Below, in pieces: positions 61,931 through 64,000 of a stretch of 64,000 nucleotides of DNA. The stretch comes from an uncultured Clostridium sp. (GTDB taxonomy: Bacteria; Bacillota; Clostridia; Clostridiales; Clostridiaceae), in NCBI GenBank assembly GCA_900543325.1, contig UQQU01000005.1:9656-73655 (forward strand). Reading direction: 5' to 3'. Position 1 is the first letter of the stretch; each line of letters begins with the position of its first letter. The notes under the pieces are model-generated. The model was given only the letters and a program-made list of their open reading frames with translations, was not told the DNA's origin and made no database searches. Both the position numbers and the translations under genes were made by a program.

Positions 61931-62563
61931 ATGAAATTTAAGAAGTATAGTATTGAGAAATTTATAGAGGATTTAAAAGGAGATTCACCATCACCAGGAG
62001 GTGGAAGTACTGCAGCGTTAGTTTCTGCTTTAGCAGGAGCATTAAATTCTATGGTATACTCATTTACTGTAGATAAAAAAGCTTTTGAAAAGCTAGATGA
62101 CAATAACAAAGAAAAAATGATAAAATTAAAAGAAAAATGTGATCAGTTTATAAGCAAAAGTGTTTCTTATATGGAAGCCGATAGAGATACCTTTACAGTG
62201 TTAATGGATACATTTAAATTACCAAAAGATACTGATGAAGAAAAAAGATATAGATCACAAATGATTAAAGAAAGAACAATAGCGGCAATGGAGTCACCAT
62301 TAAATTTAGCTAAGGATTCTTTAGAATTTTATGATAATATAAATTTTGCAATCGAATTTGGAAATAAAAATTTAACTTCAGATGCTATAGTTGCAGCGAT
62401 ACTTCTACATGGTGCTATAGAAAGTGCTATAGTAAATGTATTTGTTAATTTTAATAGTTTAGGAAACAAAGAAGGATATGAAAATATACCTACTGAGTGT
62501 AAAGAAATAATAGAATCATCACTTGTTAAAAAGACAGAGATAGTAAAATCTTTTGGAATATAA
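61931..62563 (+). CDS. Cyclodeaminase/cyclohydrolase family protein (FchA-like)
   Basis: A 210-residue protein of the formiminotetrahydrofolate cyclodeaminase family; clostridial FchA hydrolyses methenyl-tetrahydrofolate. Family signs are the N-terminal GDSPSPGGGSTAALVSALAG loop and a helical bundle (ESPLNLAKDSLEFYDN, SDAIVAAILLHGAIESAIVN). An ATG at 61919 is in frame, but the ATG at 61931 after GGTGAT fits family length. It is not metabolically linked to murJ upstream; co-transcription may be incidental. A strong terminator follows. Confidence 0.83.
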   Translation: MKFKKYSIEKFIEDLKGDSPSPGGGSTAALVSALAGALNSMVYSFTVDKKAFEKLDDNNKEKMIKLKEKCDQFISKSVSYMEADRDTFTVLMDTFKLPKDTDEEKRYRSQMIKERTIAAMESPLNLAKDSLEFYDNINFAIEFGNKNLTSDAIVAAILLHGAIESAIVNVFVNFNSLGNKEGYENIPTECKEIIESSLVKKTEIVKSFGI

Positions 62564-62567
62564 AAGA

Positions 62568-62620
62568 TAAAGGTCATAATAAATAAGTTTTTTACATCTT
62601 ATTTATTATGACTTTTTTAT
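62568..62620. terminator. Terminator between the FchA-like gene and pdaA
   Basis: AAAGGTCATAATAAATAAG pairs perfectly with CTTATTTATTATGACTTT across about 10 bases, followed by a T-run on the plus strand. A-rich sequence on its left also suits the convergent gene. Confidence 0.9.
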
Positions 62621-62654
62621 TTGAAATACTTAGGATAATCATACAGTAAATAGA

Positions 62655-63455
62655 TTATTGATAGTCTGGAAGTTCATCAAGTGATTTGAATTCATAACCA
62701 TCAGCTTTGATTTGTTCTATTACAGTTTTTAAAACAGCGGTATTAGTTTTAGAAACTGCATGTATAAGCATTATACAACCAGGATGGACACCATTTGTAA
62801 TCTTTTTGATTGCTTCCTCCTCGCTAGGTTGATTATCTATAATCCAATCTTTATATGCAAAACTCCAAAAAATTGTTTTATAGCCTAAATCTTTAGTTTT
62901 CTTTAGAGAGTTTACTGAATATTTTCCCATAGGAGGTCTAAAGAACTTAGGCATATCACTACCAACTATTTCTTTATAAGCTGCTTCAACATCTGTAAAT
63001 TCAAGTTTAAATTTTTCAGGATCAGTTATAGTTGCCATTGATGGATGATGATTTGAGTGATTACACACTAAGTGACCTTCATCAGCCATTCTTTTTATAA
63101 TCTCTGGATTTTCAGTTATATAAGGTTTAACTACAAAGAAGGCTGCTGGAACATTTTCCTCTTTTAAAACATCTAATATTTTTGGTGTATAACCATTTTC
63201 ATATCCCTCATCAAAAGTTAGATAAACAACTTTTTCATTAGTGTCACCTAAATAATAAGCATCGTATTTAGATAAGAGTCCTGTAGCTTCTTTAGGGCAT
63301 TCTGGTAAGGTATCTTTACCTCTGTTTACAAAATACCAATTTAATTCTGAATCGTCTGATGCTAAAGTCATAGCATGGCTAAAGGCCATTGTAGATAAGC
63401 AGCTTATTGATAAAATTAAAGCTAGCATGAAAGCAAATAACTTATTTTTTCTCAT
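62655..63455 (-). CDS. pdaA: PdaA-type polysaccharide deacetylase
   Basis: A 266-residue exported NodB-family deacetylase of the PdaA (delta-lactam-biosynthetic de-N-acetylase) type, which in Bacillus deacetylates N-acetylmuramic acid so that spore cortex delta-lactam can form. Residues 1-30 are a signal peptide. Motif 1 TFDEGYENGYTPKILDVL with catalytic Asp is diagnostic of PdaA; motif 2 is HSNHHPS, motif 3 RPPMGKYSV, and the end shows IWSFAYKDW-like and LIHAVSKTN segments. GGGAGGAT precedes the ATG. With ymxH it supports a spore-forming host. Confidence 0.9.
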   Translation of the reverse strand: MRKNKLFAFMLALILSISCLSTMAFSHAMTLASDDSELNWYFVNRGKDTLPECPKEATGLLSKYDAYYLGDTNEKVVYLTFDEGYENGYTPKILDVLKEENVPAAFFVVKPYITENPEIIKRMADEGHLVCNHSNHHPSMATITDPEKFKLEFTDVEAAYKEIVGSDMPKFFRPPMGKYSVNSLKKTKDLGYKTIFWSFAYKDWIIDNQPSEEEAIKKITNGVHPGCIMLIHAVSKTNTAVLKTVIEQIKADGYEFKSLDELPDYQ

Positions 63456-63581
63456 TCTAAATCCTCCCTTTCATAAGTTATATTAATATGTTTTGTATAT
63501 GAAGAGATATTACACGTGGAAAAAAGAGGGGATTTATATAAGAAACGTTGAATAAAAGAAAAAAGAAAATATTGACAAATG

Positions 63582-63610
63582 GAAATTTTAGGAATATACT
63601 GGTAAATGAA
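63582..63610 (+). promoter_or_regulatory. Strong promoter of an unseen downstream gene
   Basis: TTGACA (63582-63587) and TATACT (63605-63610) are separated by 17 bases. The stretch from here to the window end (over 380 bases) holds no gene longer than the leader ORF. Confidence 0.7.
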
Positions 63611-63633
63611 TAAATTATTTAGGAGGTAGGAAT

Positions 63634-63714
63634 ATGTTAAATATTAAATTTAGAAATTATAAAGAAAATAGAATAAATAAGAATAACCCTATCTCTATAG
63701 TTTTATGTAACTAA
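63634..63714 (+). CDS. Possible 26-residue leader peptide
   Basis: An ATG three bases after a perfect AGGAGGTAGG, close to a strong promoter, opens a 26-codon ORF whose product ends in NNPISIVLCN. No long run of one amino acid is present, so no cognate tRNA is obvious; the last residues (ISIVL) are branched-chain rich. Terminator-like hairpins follow about 45 bases later. The arrangement is that of an attenuator leader, but a small independent protein cannot be excluded. Confidence 0.5.
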   Translation: MLNIKFRNYKENRINKNNPISIVLCN

Positions 63715-63760
63715 AAATAGTTTGTATAAAATTAAATAAAAATTTTACTTAGTAAATAGA

Positions 63761-63790
63761 GGTTGTGGTTATTAGCCATGGCCTTTTTAT
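63761..63790 (+). terminator. Terminator-like hairpin 1 of the right-edge leader
   Basis: GGTTGTGGTT pairs with AGCCATGGCC, including several G-T pairs, around a three-base loop, followed by TTTTTA. Confidence 0.6.
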
Positions 63791-63830
63791 ATATTTTTAT
63801 AAAAGTATATTTAATCATATTATGATGATA

Positions 63831-63862
63831 AAAAGCCATGGTACACCCATGGCTTTTTTATT
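63831..63862 (+). terminator. Terminator-like hairpin 2 of the right-edge leader
   Basis: AAAAGCCATGG pairs with CCATGGCTTTT around TACAC, followed by TTTTT. Its GCCATGG core is shared with hairpin 1, so alternative pairings are possible. Confidence 0.7.
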
Positions 63863-63885
63863 ATAGATAGTGTAAAGTTTCGTAT

Positions 63886-63912
63886 GAAAAAATAGCCTAT
63901 GGCTAATTTTTA
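63886..63912. terminator. Terminator-like hairpin 3
   Basis: AAAATAGCC, a TAT loop, and GGCTAATTTT form a short stem with A/T tracts on both sides. From here to base 64000 a GC-richer hairpin (CCTTCG, GTAT, CGGAGG at 63977-63992) is the only other structure seen. Confidence 0.4.
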
Positions 63913-64000
63913 ATAAAAATTAAAAAATATCGTTGAAATATCAACTAAAATTTGAAAATTGAATATGACAAAAAGACCTTCGGTATCGGAGGCAAAAATT

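Noticed and set aside
63582..63900. T-box riboswitch ahead of the unseen right-edge gene
   Set aside because: No AGGGTGG-type T-box sequence or specifier loop was found; the leader-ORF and hairpin layout is different.
63965..64000. ATG-initiated frame at the right edge reading MTKRPSVSEAKI
   Set aside because: Too short to judge, with no ribosome binding site; the same bases form a GC-rich hairpin, so it may be RNA structure and not coding.
1..64000. CRISPR array, rRNA/tRNA genes, prophage or transposase
   Set aside because: No regularly spaced repeats, cloverleaf or rRNA sequence, and no recognisable phage or transposase protein were found in the window.

Overview
The window reads as a chromosomal segment of a low-GC, endospore-forming, anaerobic Firmicute, most likely Clostridium sensu stricto (cluster I). 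Signs are the very AT-rich codon use, strong GGAGG-type ribosome binding sites, frequent TTG and GTG starts, PolC, an electron-bifurcating NfnAB pair, a clostridial butanol-dehydrogenase-like iron alcohol dehydrogenase, the YmxH and PdaA spore-related genes, and a glmS ribozyme. A flagellin lysine methylase gene hints at a motile species. The species call is inference; no rRNA or tRNA gene is present. I see no CRISPR array, phage or transposase gene.

Layout. 1-8.2 kb: 3' part of cytosine deaminase, a CNNM/HlyC-type membrane protein, flagellin methylase FliB, a Nudix hydrolase, a GNAT acetyltransferase, the GTPase RsgA behind a possible leader-peptide attenuator, a NERD-domain protein and RNase Z. 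8.2-9.6 kb (minus): a long RelA/SpoT-domain protein. 9.9-16.2 kb: polC, an AEC-type transporter and a methyltransferase. 16.2-18.0 kb (minus): a mini-lipoprotein, a zinc-ribbon membrane protein, a DUF1294 protein and PlsY, with an orphan plus-strand terminator between them. 18.0-18.75 kb is nearly empty. 18.75-23.0 kb: a four-gene ABC importer of the glycerol-3-phosphate/sugar type. 23.1-30.8 kb: NrnA, iron alcohol dehydrogenase, a 118-bp MITE-like structured repeat, NfnAB, a UvrD-like/LexA-type S24 fusion and an aminotransferase.

30.8-44.1 kb is the conserved translation/RNA superoperon: rimP-nusA-rnpM-rplGA-infB-rbfA-(DHH phosphoesterase)-truB-ribF, then rpsO and pnp, an M16 peptidase, ymxH and aspartokinase. 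It couples ribosome maturation, transcription antitermination, initiation factor 2, tRNA modification and RNA turnover. A promoter and a terminator-like attenuator precede rimP, and rpsO has its own strong promoter and a leader.

44.2-48.3 kb: a HesB-like protein, a DUF2383 four-helix protein, a lipoprotein, and on the minus strand the most unusual group in the window: a DUF5685 protein, a J-domain-like protein that lacks HPD and ends in a Gly/Asn/Met-rich tail, and a small protein that shares its TPR-like module but ends in an extremely Cys-rich tail. 48.4-54.5 kb: an ArsC/Spx-family protein, a SWIM-SNF2 helicase, and glmS with its ribozyme. 54.8-62.6 kb: ribosomal protein L25/Ctc, phosphoglucomutase, a TPR protein, TagA-type and family-4 glycosyltransferases, MurJ and an FchA-like cyclodeaminase, together suggesting an envelope-polymer locus. 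62.6-64 kb: PdaA (minus), then a strong promoter, a 26-codon leader ORF and three successive terminator-like hairpins leading to an unseen downstream gene.

The candidates most worth following for novelty are the DUF5685 / HPD-less J / Cys-rich cluster (45.9-48.3 kb), the rsgA leader, the S24 fusion, the structured repeat at 25.5 kb and the attenuator-like leader at the right edge.
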